From Kosakonia sp. H02 (GTDB lineage Bacteria; Pseudomonadota; Gammaproteobacteria; Enterobacterales; Enterobacteriaceae): a stretch of 64,000 nt of DNA. The notes beneath the pieces were generated by a model. It searched no databases. It was not told the origin of the DNA and saw only the letters and a list, made by a program, of their open reading frames with translations. A program made the position numbers and the translations under genes. Where the stretch lies: positions 372,001-436,000 of the forward strand of contig CP131915.1 in NCBI GenBank assembly GCA_030704225.1. Reading direction: 5' to 3'. Position 1 is the first letter of the stretch. Each line of letters opens with the position of its first letter. Of the stretch, positions 1 to 9,406 are shown in pieces.

Positions 1-1742
1 CCCTGTTCCTTCGCCATATACAGAGCCAGATCGGCGGCGCGCACCAGATTATCCGCTCTTGCGTGACGCGGCCAGGTTGCCAGCCCGATGGAAACCGACA
101 CCGGCCCGATATCCTGCGATTCGTACAACATCGGGTGCTTAAGCACATTATTCAGCAGCCTTTCGGCGAACATTTTCGCCCGCATCTCATCCGCATCCGG
201 CAGGATCAGCAAGAACTCTTCGCCGCCATAGCGAAAGGCAATCCCGCTGTCACCGAGCGTATCCCCAATCACTCGCGCCAGCTCACGTAATACTTTATCG
301 CCCGCGTCATGACCATGGAGATCGTTCAGATTTTTGAAGTAATCGACATCCAGCATCAGGCAACTGAGCAATGTGCTGTCCACCATCGCCTGGTCAATCA
401 TGCTGCGCAGGGTCTCATCCAGACTGTAGCGGTTACGCAGGCCGGTGAGAGGATCGTAGGTGGCTTTTTTGGTGAGCGTATCGCGCAGGATCTGGTTGGC
501 TAACGCCAGCGCCAGGGTTTCCGCCAACAGTTCAAGGTAGATATACGGCGGCTCTTTGTCCGGGGTGTAGTTATCAAAAGTCAGCAGGCCGATACTTTTG
601 TTTTGCGCATTCAGCGGTACGCAAATCGCCCGCGCGGCGATGTCCGGCAAAATATGTTCGCACGGCATATCGACCATGCCATTACCGGGGCTGTGCAATT
701 GCCCGCGCTTCAGCGCCCAGCAACTCTCAGGCGCGAAAGGGGCGTCTTCACCCGGCGGCAGCGCCCAACGGGCGACGCATTTCATGCGGTTGCTTTGCGT
801 ATCCAGCAGATACAACCGCCCGCCCATATCGGGGATAATTTTCGGCGCAAACCGGCTAATCACCCGAACGATGGCATGATGCGTCTCACAGCCCTGCAAA
901 CGCTGCGTCATGCGCGCCAGTAACGTGCGTGTTGCCCACTCGGCATCGCGCTCATGCTCCAGCCGCTGGCGGGCGAGGCCATTTTCACGAAACACGTGGA
1001 TCGCCTGCGCCATATCGCCAATTTCATCCACCTGTGCCAGCACCGGCGCTTCAACGTTGTAATCCTGCGTCGCCAGGCGGTTCACCACATCGCTGAGCGT
1101 GACCACCGGGCGCAAAATTCGGTGTTTGATAATAAAGCCGAGGACAAACAAAAATAGCAGGGCAGTCAGCCCGACCATGAATTCTGACAGCGTGCGCAGG
1201 CGCAAGGAGAGCTCGGTCGCTTCAGCAATGGCATGTTGTGTGCGCTGATCGGACAGGCTGCGAAAGTGGGCAAAGCGGTATTCCGTCTCAGAGAGCCGCT
1301 CTTCATAGCTGGCGCCGAACAGCAGGTTCATCGCTTCATCGGTTTTGCCTGCTTCCACATCCGCCAGCGCAATACGCTGCTCATCCACTAGCTGATCGAG
1401 GGTGGAAAGGCCATCGCGCAGAATAAGCAACTCTTCATCAGTTGCGCCGGTATCACGCAGGGCGGCCAGCCGGTTTTCCAGGCTGATGTCTTGTTCCGCG
1501 CGGGTTTTCCAGCTCTGAATCGTTTCCGGCAGCCTTTTAATGACGGCTTCGCGCGCCAGTTCCGTTAGCGCCCAGGCTTCTTTTTCAAGCTCATCGGTGA
1601 GCGTGTCTATCTGGCGGCTTAGCGCTACCGCCGTACGCTCATTACGTTCTGCGTTCGACGCCATAAATAACGCGACGCCGGAACTGAGCGTTAACACTAC
1701 CGTGGCGATATAAGCAAAATTCGTTATCGTCGCGATCCGCAC
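1..1742 (-). CDS. Membrane diguanylate cyclase (HAMP-GAF-GGDEF), 3' end outside window
   Basis: Makes the second messenger c-di-GMP at the inner membrane. About 580 codons are visible on the minus strand from a GTG start at 1742, preceded by GGGA; the C-terminus runs off the window. Residues about 8-28 are a membrane anchor, a helical periplasmic stretch follows, and a second membrane segment lies near 188-207 (FMVGLTALLFLFVLGFII). A HAMP-like segment with DEIGDMAQAI and a GAF-like segment (about 290-420) precede the GGDEF domain. That domain has the intact active-site motif YGGEEF at residues 505-510 and the DPLTGLRNR entry motif, so it should be catalytically competent. It is divergent from the ABC importer that begins near 1.9 kb. 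The signal sensed is unknown. The family call is firm; no specific gene name is justified. Confidence 0.85.
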   Translation of the reverse strand, partial: MRIATITNFAYIATVVLTLSSGVALFMASNAERNERTAVALSRQIDTLTDELEKEAWALTELAREAVIKRLPETIQSWKTRAEQDISLENRLAALRDTGATDEELLILRDGLSTLDQLVDEQRIALADVEAGKTDEAMNLLFGASYEERLSETEYRFAHFRSLSDQRTQHAIAEATELSLRLRTLSEFMVGLTALLFLFVLGFIIKHRILRPVVTLSDVVNRLATQDYNVEAPVLAQVDEIGDMAQAIHVFRENGLARQRLEHERDAEWATRTLLARMTQRLQGCETHHAIVRVISRFAPKIIPDMGGRLYLLDTQSNRMKCVARWALPPGEDAPFAPESCWALKRGQLHSPGNGMVDMPCEHILPDIAARAICVPLNAQNKSIGLLTFDNYTPDKEPPYIYLELLAETLALALANQILRDTLTKKATYDPLTGLRNRYSLDETLRSMIDQAMVDSTLLSCLMLDVDYFKNLNDLHGHDAGDKVLRELARVIGDTLGDSGIAFRYGGEEFLLILPDADEMRAKMFAERLLNNVLKHPMLYESQDIGPVSVSIGLATWPRHARADNLVRAADLALYMAKEQ

Positions 1743-1884
1743 AGGAATCCCTTTTATTTATCGAGAACAGATATCTTTTCAGTGTAGACATTCCTTAAAA
1801 ATCAACGCGCAATATTAGCGTCATTTCTTCGTCACAAAGCCTGCCTATAGTCAGCCGCAATCAAATCCCAAAGAGGATAACAAC

Positions 1885-1968
1885 ATGTTTGCTCCCCTGA
1901 CTTCTGTTCAGGTGAGTGCGATGAACGGCTTCCTGTCGCAGGAGGGCGTTGATGGACGCATTCACTGA
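1885..1968 (+). CDS. Possible 27-codon leader ORF overlapping the importer ATPase start
   Basis: A short reading frame begins with ATG at 1885 behind a good Shine-Dalgarno (AGAGGA at 1872-1877) and ends with TGA at 1966-1968. It overlaps the ATPase start at 1952 in another frame. The peptide reads MFAPLTSVQV... and matches nothing I recognise. Its stop lies 14 bases past the ATPase ATG, an arrangement that suits translational coupling. It could equally be a decayed gene start. Confidence 0.35.
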   Translation: MFAPLTSVQVSAMNGFLSQEGVDGRIH

Positions 1969-2653
1969 CATCCGGCTCCAGGGCGTTTCTTACGCCTTCG
2001 GCGCGCATACCGTTCTCAGGCATATCGATTTGCATATTCAGCCCGGCACGATTATTGCGCTGCTTGGCCCGTCGGGCTGCGGCAAAAGTACTCTGCTGCG
2101 CCTGCTCGCAGGTCTGGCGCAACCGGCAGACGGCGAAATCTGGTTTGGCTCGCGCCTGGTGGCGAAAGCCGGCTGGTCGCTGCCGCCCGAAACGCGCGAT
2201 ATCGGCATGGTCTTCCAGGATTACGCCCTCTGGCCGCATATGAGCGTGGCGCAAAACGTCGCCTTTCCGCTGAAGATGCGCAATGTGCCGCGCGCTGAGC
2301 GCGAGCGGCGCGTGATGCAGGCGCTGGCAAGAGTCGGGCTGGCGGAGTTCGCCCAGCGTAAACCGTCCGGTTTATCCGGCGGGCAGCAGCAACGCGTAGC
2401 GCTGGCGCGGGCGATTGTCGCTGAACCCGGCGTGCTGCTGTTTGATGAGCCGCTCTCCAATCTCGATAGCGCATTGCGCGAATCTTTATGTCATGAGATG
2501 GCGCGCCTGCTGCGCCAGCTTGGTACGACCGCCGTGTATGTCACCCACGATCGCCGCGAAGCGGAAATGCTTGCCGACCGCATTGTGCATTTAGCCTCCG
2601 GCTGCGTGGAGTCTGTCCGAACCGTTACTTCATCCTCAGGGGAAACTGCATGA
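1952..2653 (+). CDS. ABC importer ATPase (Fe3+/phosphonate/polyamine-type)
   Basis: Cytoplasmic ATPase of a binding-protein-dependent importer. It has Walker A GPSGCGKST, the Q-loop in QDYALWPHMSV, signature LSGGQQQR, Walker B LLFDEPLSNLD and the switch histidine in YVTHD. At about 233 residues it is much shorter than FbpC or PotA (about 350) and lacks their C-terminal regulatory domain. I chose ATG 1952 over the in-frame TTG at 1949 because GGAGGG lies just upstream. Its stop overlaps the next gene as ATGA at 2650-2653, so the genes are translated together. Neighbours are a periplasmic binding protein and a double permease. Confidence 0.9.
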   Translation: MDAFTDIRLQGVSYAFGAHTVLRHIDLHIQPGTIIALLGPSGCGKSTLLRLLAGLAQPADGEIWFGSRLVAKAGWSLPPETRDIGMVFQDYALWPHMSVAQNVAFPLKMRNVPRAERERRVMQALARVGLAEFAQRKPSGLSGGQQQRVALARAIVAEPGVLLFDEPLSNLDSALRESLCHEMARLLRQLGTTAVYVTHDRREAEMLADRIVHLASGCVESVRTVTSSSGETA

Positions 2654-3618
2654 AAGCCTTATTGTCCGTGAAAAAAGGAGTCGCTTTAGCCATGGCGCTG
2701 TCGTCGATGATGTTCTCCAGCGCGCACGCGCTTACCGTTTACACCGCCGGGCCGGGTACGCTTGCGAAAAGTCTTGCCAGTGGCTTTGAGCGAAAAACCG
2801 GCGTCAACGTCAATATCTTCCAGGCCACCACCGGCAAAGTGATGGCGCGTCTGGAAGCCGAGCAGGCCAACCCGCAGGCGGATATTCTTATTTCCGCGTC
2901 GTGGGATACCGCCGAAGATTTACACAATCGCGGCTGGTTACTGCCGTTTACCAGCGCCAATGGCGAAAAAGTGCCGGATACGCTGAAAAGCGCCGACTAT
3001 ATTGCGCAGGGCATTTCGGCGCTGGGCATTGTCTGGAACAGCAAAAGCGGCACCCCGGAGCCGAAAGAGTGGCAGGATCTCACCTCTGCCGATTTTAAAG
3101 ATAACGTCACTACGCCGGATCCGGCACTCTCTGGCGCGTCGCTCGATCTGCTGATCGGGCTGCAAAATGGCATGGGCGATAAAGCCTGGCAATTGTTCGA
3201 TGCGCTGAAAAAGAACGGCATGGTGGTGAGCGGCCCGAACGCGCAGGCGGTTACGCCGGTGATGCAAGGGGCGAAAGCGGCGGTCTTTGGCGCGGTCGAT
3301 TACGTCACTTACGGCAATATTGCCCAGGGTGAATCCCTGAAAGTCATTTTTCCGGCCAGCGGCACGGTGATCGCCCCGCGCCCGATGATGATCCTCAAAA
3401 CCACGCAACACGCAGATGATGCCAAAGCCTTTATCGATTACGTGCTGTCGCCGGAAGGGCAAAAAATGGTCGCCGACGCCTGGCTGATGCCCGCCCGCAC
3501 CGATGTCGAAGCCAAACGCCCGCTGTTTACCGAACTGAAAATATTGCCGACCCAAAGCAACGGCACCAGCGAGCGCGGCGAGGTTCTCAAGCGCTTCAGT
3601 GCACTTTTCGCTAACTAA
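2650..3618 (+). CDS. Periplasmic substrate-binding protein (Fe3+/2-aminoethylphosphonate-like)
   Basis: Extracytoplasmic ligand-binding subunit. Residues 1-27 form a signal peptide ending SSAHA, after which the mature protein starts LTVYTAGPG. That opening and the internal DILISASWDTAEDL stretch are typical of the FbpA/AfuA/PhnS/PotD cluster of class II binding proteins. At 322 residues the length is normal for the family. The ligand could be ferric iron, 2-aminoethylphosphonate or a small anion; the sequence alone does not separate these. It is the second gene of a three-gene operon. Confidence 0.85.
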   Translation: MKALLSVKKGVALAMALSSMMFSSAHALTVYTAGPGTLAKSLASGFERKTGVNVNIFQATTGKVMARLEAEQANPQADILISASWDTAEDLHNRGWLLPFTSANGEKVPDTLKSADYIAQGISALGIVWNSKSGTPEPKEWQDLTSADFKDNVTTPDPALSGASLDLLIGLQNGMGDKAWQLFDALKKNGMVVSGPNAQAVTPVMQGAKAAVFGAVDYVTYGNIAQGESLKVIFPASGTVIAPRPMMILKTTQHADDAKAFIDYVLSPEGQKMVADAWLMPARTDVEAKRPLFTELKILPTQSNGTSERGEVLKRFSALFAN

Positions 3619-3625
3619 TCCCACT

Positions 3626-3645
3626 GCGGGGGCAACCCCGCTTTT
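3626..3645 (+). terminator. Hairpin with GCAA tetraloop between binding-protein and permease genes
   Basis: A perfect 6-bp GC stem (GCGGGG/CCCCGC) closes a GCAA tetraloop and is followed by TTTT. Placed between binding protein and permease, such a structure usually lowers permease expression by partial termination or protects the upstream message. Both are inference here. Confidence 0.55.
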
Positions 3646-3657
3646 CAGGACTTTCCC

Positions 3658-5313
3658 GTGAACCAGAATGTGATTGCACGGGTAACGACAGGGCTGCTGG
3701 TGATACTGGTGGCGCTGCCGTTGCTGTTTATTCTGTTGCAGGCGGTATTTCCGCACTTCAGCGCCGGGGCGTTTGACGGCGCATTCTCCGCCATTCCCGA
3801 ACTGCTCTCTGATCCGCAGTTACCAGCCATGTTCAGCGGCACGCTGCAAATTGCCCTTGGCGTGGCGCTGATGAGCGCGGTGATTGGCTTACCTCTGGGC
3901 GTGGCGCGTGGGCTATTTGATTTGCCGTGCCCGAAGCTGTGGGATCTGCTGTTTCTTATTCCGTTTCTGACGCCGCCTTATATCGCCGCGTTATCGTGGA
4001 TGCTGGTGCTGCAAACCCAGGGCTACCTGATGCAACTCACCGGGCTGGATCTCAACAATTTGTTATTCAGCAAAAGCGGCATTGTGCTGGTGATGACGCT
4101 GAACATTTTTCCGGTGGTGTACTTTGCCGTGTCGCGCAGTTTACTTGCCAGTGGGCAGCGGCTGGCGCAGGTGGCGCGGGTACACGGCGCCACGCCGTGG
4201 CGCGCCTTTTATCACATAACATTGCCGCTGTTGTCACCGGCGCTGGCGGCAGGCATGTTGCTGGCTTTTACGCTGGCGATAGAAGAGTACGGCGTACCTG
4301 CCGCGCTCGGTGCGCGATCCGGCGTGGTGATGTTGACCGTCGGCATTGAAGAAAAACTCGCCGACTGGCCCATCGATCTGCCTGGCGCCTCGATGCTGTC
4401 GGTGGTGCTGATTGCTATTGCCCTCGTGGGCTGGGGCTTACAGCGTAAGCTCACCGGCAACAAAGAGGTAACCAGCGTGACGGGCAAACCGACGGAGCAC
4501 ATCGGCGCGAAACTCGGTGTCTTTGCCGTGCCGGTCCTGCTGGTGATGGCGATTGTCGGTTTTCTGGCAGTGCTGTTGCCGGGGTTTTCAATGGTCATCA
4601 CCGGGTTCAGTTCAACGCTTTCCGGCGGGCTGTCGCTGGAGAACCTCACCGTCAAACATTTCGTGGCGCTGTTTGCAACGCGGGGCGATGCGCTCCCGGC
4701 GCTCGGCACCAGTTTATCGCTGGCGTTAGCGGCGTCGCTGGTTACCGGTTTACTGGGTTTGTGCGCTGCCTGGCTGGTGGTGATGCAAAAGATAAAAGGG
4801 CGCAACATGATTGATGCGCTGTCGCTGATGCCTGCGGCACTGCCCGGCGTCGTGGTGGGCGTGGGGCTTATTCTGCTGTGGAACCGCGCGTTCTGGCCGG
4901 TTTCGCCCTATAACACGTGGGCGATTTTGCTGCTCTCTTACTGTTGCCTGTTGTTACCGTGGCCGGTGCGCTATATCGGCAGCGCGATGCGCCAGCTCGG
5001 CGGCAACCTTGAACCTGCCGCGCGGGTGCACGGAGCCAGTGCGTTTCAGGCGCTGCGTTTAATTGTGCTGCCGCTAATTTTCCCGGCGATGCTGGCCGCG
5101 ATGTTAATGGTGTTCGCCATTGCCTCGCGCGAACTGGTGACCTCGCTGCTGCTGTCGCCCGCCGGGACGCAAACTGTGGCGGTGTTTATCTGGCGGCAGT
5201 TTGAACAGGGATCTGTCGGCCAGGGCATGGCAATGGCGACGTTAACGCTGGTAACCGGCCTGGTGTTGATGTTAACGGCGCTGGGGATTATGCAACGCAG
5301 CACGAAGGGATAA
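3658..5313 (+). CDS. ABC importer permease, fused double-MetI (FbpB-like)
   Basis: Inner-membrane channel of the importer, 551 residues from a GTG start. It contains two permease domains in tandem, with about 12 predicted membrane segments. Each half carries an EAA loop: the first near residue 178 (VHGATPWRAFYHITLPLLSPAL) and the second near 460 (VHGASAFQALRLIVLPLIFP). One polypeptide thus serves as both permease subunits, as in FbpB/SfuB, whereas PhnU and PhnV are separate proteins. The operon ends here; fdnG follows after about 150 bases. Confidence 0.9.
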   Translation: MNQNVIARVTTGLLVILVALPLLFILLQAVFPHFSAGAFDGAFSAIPELLSDPQLPAMFSGTLQIALGVALMSAVIGLPLGVARGLFDLPCPKLWDLLFLIPFLTPPYIAALSWMLVLQTQGYLMQLTGLDLNNLLFSKSGIVLVMTLNIFPVVYFAVSRSLLASGQRLAQVARVHGATPWRAFYHITLPLLSPALAAGMLLAFTLAIEEYGVPAALGARSGVVMLTVGIEEKLADWPIDLPGASMLSVVLIAIALVGWGLQRKLTGNKEVTSVTGKPTEHIGAKLGVFAVPVLLVMAIVGFLAVLLPGFSMVITGFSSTLSGGLSLENLTVKHFVALFATRGDALPALGTSLSLALAASLVTGLLGLCAAWLVVMQKIKGRNMIDALSLMPAALPGVVVGVGLILLWNRAFWPVSPYNTWAILLLSYCCLLLPWPVRYIGSAMRQLGGNLEPAARVHGASAFQALRLIVLPLIFPAMLAAMLMVFAIASRELVTSLLLSPAGTQTVAVFIWRQFEQGSVGQGMAMATLTLVTGLVLMLTALGIMQRSTKG

Positions 5314-5319
5314 GGATCC

Positions 5320-5335
5320 TACTTCCTAAGAGTTA
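5320..5335 (+). promoter_or_regulatory. NarL/NarP 7-2-7 site upstream of fdnG
   Basis: TACTTCC-TA-AGAGTTA matches the heptamer pair TACYYMT-N2-AKRRGTA at 6 of 7 positions in each half. It is centred about 62 bases upstream of the FNR site, close to the spacing known for E. coli fdnG. It would mediate nitrate induction. Confidence 0.6.
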
Positions 5336-5382
5336 ATAGAATCCGAAGATAGCGACTATTCGGTATCAACTTCCCGGCGTTA

Positions 5383-5396
5383 TTGATTTACCGCAA
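5383..5396 (+). promoter_or_regulatory. FNR site of the fdnG promoter
   Basis: TTGAT-TTAC-CGCAA matches the FNR consensus TTGAT-N4-ATCAA with a perfect left half and CAA in the right half. It lies 66 bases before the fdnG start, fitting a class II FNR promoter with its start point near 5431. Confidence 0.65.
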
Positions 5397-5461
5397 TTAA
5401 TCACTTTCGTGAAACGTTTAGTTTCCCGGGCGCAAGCGAAGAGTGATTATTGAGGAAAGCA

Positions 5462-8400
5462 ATGAACGTCAACCGCAGACAATTTTTCCGGATCTGCGCG
5501 GGCGGGATGGCAGGAACGACAGTCGCCGCATTGGGATTTGCCCCCAAAATGGCGCTGGCTCAGACGCGAAATTATAAATTACTGCGCGCGAAAGAGGTTC
5601 GAAACTCCTGTACGTACTGTTCCGTGGGTTGCGGGTTATTAATGTATAGCCTGGGCGATGGCGCGAAGAACGCCAAAGAAGCGATTTACCATATCGAAGG
5701 GGATCCGGATCATCCGGTCAGCCGTGGCGCGCTGTGCCCGAAAGGGGCGGGCCTGCTCGATTATGTCCACAGTGAAAACCGTCTGCGCTACCCGGAGTAT
5801 CGCGCGCCGGGTTCTGACAAATGGCAGCGTATTAGCTGGGAAGAGGCATTTAACCGCATCGCCCGTCTGATGAAAGACGACCGCGATGCGCATTTTGTCG
5901 AAAACAACGCCGACGGTGTGAAAGTGAACCGCTGGCTCTCCACCGGGATGCTCTGCGCCTCGGCGGCAAGCAATGAAACAGGCATGCTGACGCAAAAATT
6001 TGTGCGCTCTCTCGGCATGCTGGCGGTAGATAACCAGGCGCGCGTCTGACACGGACCAACGGTAGCAAGTCTTGCTCCAACATTTGGTCGCGGTGCGATG
6101 ACCAACCACTGGGTTGATATCAAAAACGCCAACGTGGTGATGGTGATGGGCGGCAACGCCGCTGAAGCCCACCCGGTCGGTTTCCGCTGGGCGATGGAAG
6201 CCAAAAACAACAATGACGCGACGCTTATCGTGGTCGATCCGCGCTTTACGCGCACGGCATCGGTTGCGGATATCTATGCGCCAATACGTTCCGGGACGGA
6301 TATTACTTTCCTCTCCGGCGTGCTGCGTTACCTGATTGAAAACAATAAAATCAACGCCGAATACGTCAAACACTACACCAATGCCAGCTTGCTGGTACGG
6401 GATGATTTTGCCTTTGAAGATGGCTTATTCAGCGGCTACGACGAGCAAAAACGCCAGTACGACAAAACGACGTGGAACTACCAATTTGATGAAAACGGTT
6501 ATGCGAAACGCGATGACAGCCTGACGCATCCACGCTGTGTGTGGAACTTGCTGAAACAGCACGTTGACCGCTATACGCCGGAAACGGTGGAAAACATTTG
6601 CGGTACGCCAAAAGCAGACTTCCTGAAAGTGTGCGAAGTGCTGGCCTCCACCAGCGCGGTGGACCGAACCACCACGTTTTTGTACGCACTGGGCTGGACG
6701 CAACACACGGTTGGTGCGCAGAACATCCGCACCATGGCCATGATCCAGTTGCTGCTCGGCAATATGGGCATGGCCGGTGGCGGGGTGAATGCCCTGCGCG
6801 GTCACTCCAATATTCAGGGGCTGACGGATCTGGGGCTGCTGTCGACCAGCCTGCCGGGTTACCTGACGCTGCCGTCGGAAAAACAGGCCGATCTGCAACA
6901 GTACCTGGCGGCGAACACGCCAATCGCGACGCTGCCGGATCAGGTGAACTACTGGAGCAACTACCCGAAGTTCTTTGTCAGCCTGATGAAATCCTTCTAT
7001 GGCGATGCGGCGCAGCGCGAGAACAACTGGGGTTTCGACTGGCTGCCGAAGTGGGATCAGGCTTACGACGTCATTAAATACTTCAACATGATGTCGAAAG
7101 GCGAAGTCACCGGCTACATCTGCCAGGGCTTTAACCCGGTGGCCTCGTTCCCGGACAAAAACAAAGTTGTCAGCACCCTGAGCAAGCTGAAATACATGGT
7201 GGTTATCGACCCGCTGACAACAGAAACCTCCACCTTCTGGCAGAACCACGGCGAAATGAACGATGTCGATCCGGCATCCATCGCGACCGAGGTCTTCCGT
7301 CTGCCGTCCACCTGCTTTGCGGAAGAGGATGGCTCGATTGCCAACTCCGGCCGCTGGTTGCAGTGGCACTGGAAAGGCCAGGACGCACCGGGCGAAGCGC
7401 TCAACGATGGCGAAATTCTCGCCGGGATTTACCACCGTCTGCGCGAGATGTATCGCACGGAAGGCGGGAAAGGCGCAGAGCCGCTGCTGAATATGTCCTG
7501 GAATTACAGCCAGCCGCATAACCCGCATTCGGAAGAGGTGGCAAAAGAGAACAACGGTTACGCGCTGGCGGATCTTTATGACGCGAACGGGCAACTGCTG
7601 GTGAAAAAAGGCCAGTTGCTGAACAGCTTTGCGCTGCTGCGTGATGATGGCTCAACCGCGTCATCGTGCTGGATCTACAGCGGTAGCTGGACAGAGCAGG
7701 GTAACCAGATGGCCAACCGCGATAATGCTGACCCGTCCGGGCTTGGCAATACGCTGGGCTGGGCCTGGGCATGGCCGATGAACCGCCGCGTGCTTTATAA
7801 CCGCGCCTCGGCGGATTTCCAGGGTAAACCCTGGGATGCGAAACGGATGCTTATCAAGTGGAACGGCGCGAAGTGGGTCGGCAACGATATCCCGGACTTC
7901 AACACCGCGCCGCCGGGCAGCAATACCGGGCCGTTTATCATGCAGCAGGAAGGTCTGGGTCGTCTGTTTGCCCTCGACAAACTGGCGGAAGGGCCATTCC
8001 CGGAGCACTACGAACCGATGGAAACGCCGCTGGGCACCAACCCGCTGCACCCGAATGTGGTTTCCAGCCCGGTTGTGCGTATCTACGAAGACGATGTGAA
8101 ACGGATGGGGAAAAAAGATCAGTTCCCGTACGTTGGCACGACTTATCGTCTGACGGAGCATTTCCACACCTGGACCAAACACGCGCGGCTGAACGCCATT
8201 GCCCAGCCGGAGCAGTTTGTCGAAATCAGCGAAACGCTGGCGGCGGCAAAAGGCATCAGCAATGGCGATCGCGTGCGGGTCAGCAGCAAACGCGGCTTTA
8301 TTCGCGCGGTGGCGGTAGTGACGCGTCGTCTGCGTACCTTGCAGGTGCACGGCCAGCAGGTGGAAACCGTGGGTATCCCGCTTCACTGGGGCTTTGAGGG

Positions 8401-8509
8401 CGTGGCGCAAAAAGGCTATATCGCCAATACCCTGACGCCGAATGTCGGGGATGCGAACTCACAAACGCCGGAATATAAAGCGTTTTTGGTCAATATCGAG
8501 AAGGCGTAA
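5462..8509 (+). CDS. fdnG: Formate dehydrogenase-N alpha subunit, selenoprotein
   Basis: Periplasmic catalytic subunit oxidising formate to CO2 during nitrate respiration; it carries bis-MGD molybdenum and one [4Fe-4S] cluster. It starts MNVNRRQFFRICAGG, a twin-arginine signal. Cys residues CTYCSVGCG...LCPKG hold the cluster. Codon 196 is TGA at 6047-6049 in the context NQARV-U-HGPTV, the known selenocysteine position, followed by a SECIS-like hairpin. Read through this codon the product is 1015 residues, the same as E. coli FdnG. ATG 5462 is preferred to the in-frame TTG at 5450 because it matches the E. coli start. It is followed by fdnH after 12 bases. An automatic caller would split this gene at the UGA. 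Confidence 0.97.
6047..6078 (+). promoter_or_regulatory. Selenocysteine UGA and bacterial SECIS hairpin of fdnG
   Basis: TGA at 6047-6049 is followed at 6061-6078 by a hairpin whose arms AGCA/TGCT close an AGTCT loop. This resembles the SelB-binding loop of fdhF and fdnG and lies at the usual distance from the UGA. Decoding requires selABCD, which are not in this window. Confidence 0.85.
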
Positions 8510-8521
8510 GGGCGCGAAATC

Positions 8522-9406
8522 ATGGCTATGGAAACTCAGGACATTATTAAACGCTCTGCGACCAACCCCGTTACGCCGCCGCCGCATGCGCGTGACTACA
8601 AAGCGGAAGTCGCCAAGCTTATCGATGTTTCCACCTGCGTGGGCTGCAAAGCCTGCCAGGTGGCTTGCTCGGAGTGGAACGACATCCGCGATGAGGTGGG
8701 GCACTGCGTCGGGGTTTACGATAACCCCGCCGATCTCAGCGCCAAATCCTGGACGGTGATGCGTTTTAGCGAAACCGGGCAAAACGGCAAGCTGGAGTGG
8801 CTGATCCGTAAAGATGGCTGCATGCACTGCGCAGAGCCGGGCTGCCTGAAGGCCTGCCCGTCTGCCGGGGCCATCATCCAGTACGCGAACGGCATCGTCG
8901 ATTTCCAGCAGGAGAACTGCATCGGCTGCGGCTACTGCATCGCCGGGTGTCCGTTTAACGTCCCGCGCCTCAATAAAGAGGATAACCGGGTCTATAAATG
9001 TACGCTGTGCGTGGATCGCGTCAGCGTCGGCCAGGAACCGGCGTGTGTCAAAACCTGCCCGACGGGTGCGATTCATTTCGGCACCAAAAAGGAGATGCTG
9101 GAGCTGGGCGAGCAGCGCGTCGAAAAGCTGAAAGCACGCGGCTACCGCAATGCGGGTCTTTATAACCCGCAGGGCGTTGGCGGCACACATGTGATGTACG
9201 TGCTGCACCATGCCGATCAGCCGCAGCTTTACCACGAACTGCCAAAAGATCCGCATATCGATACGGCAGTCGGGCTGTGGAAGGGCGTGCTGAAACCGCT
9301 GTCGGCGGCGGGCTTCCTCGCTACCTTTGCCGGTCTGATTTACCACTACATTGGCATCGGGCCGAATAAAGAAGTGGATGACGAGGAGGAGGACCATCAT
9401 GAGTAA
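8522..9406 (+). CDS. fdnH: Formate dehydrogenase-N iron-sulfur beta subunit
   Basis: Electron-transfer subunit passing electrons from FdnG to the FdnI cytochrome. It is 294 residues with ferredoxin-type cysteine groups holding four [4Fe-4S] clusters: CVGCKACQVAC, CMHCAEPGCLKAC, CIGCGYCIAGC and CTLCVDR...CVKTC. A single C-terminal membrane helix lies near residues 258-278, followed by an acidic tail DDEEEDHHE. It is nearly identical to E. coli FdnH over most of its length. Its 3' end overlaps fdnI by 8 bases. Confidence 0.97.
   Translation: MAMETQDIIKRSATNPVTPPPHARDYKAEVAKLIDVSTCVGCKACQVACSEWNDIRDEVGHCVGVYDNPADLSAKSWTVMRFSETGQNGKLEWLIRKDGCMHCAEPGCLKACPSAGAIIQYANGIVDFQQENCIGCGYCIAGCPFNVPRLNKEDNRVYKCTLCVDRVSVGQEPACVKTCPTGAIHFGTKKEMLELGEQRVEKLKARGYRNAGLYNPQGVGGTHVMYVLHHADQPQLYHELPKDPHIDTAVGLWKGVLKPLSAAGFLATFAGLIYHYIGIGPNKEVDDEEEDHHE

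Noticed and set aside
2938..3756. 272-codon minus-strand frame opposite the binding-protein gene
   Set aside because: His/Gln/Arg-rich shadow of a high-GC coding region on the opposite strand; no family resemblance.
5450..6049. A complete 199-codon gene ending at the TGA at 6047-6049
   Set aside because: The TGA is the selenocysteine codon of fdnG; sequence on both sides forms one FdnG protein of the expected 1015 residues.
6425..7594. 389-codon minus-strand frame inside fdnG
   Set aside because: Antisense shadow of a highly conserved gene, with no start signal and no recognisable domain.
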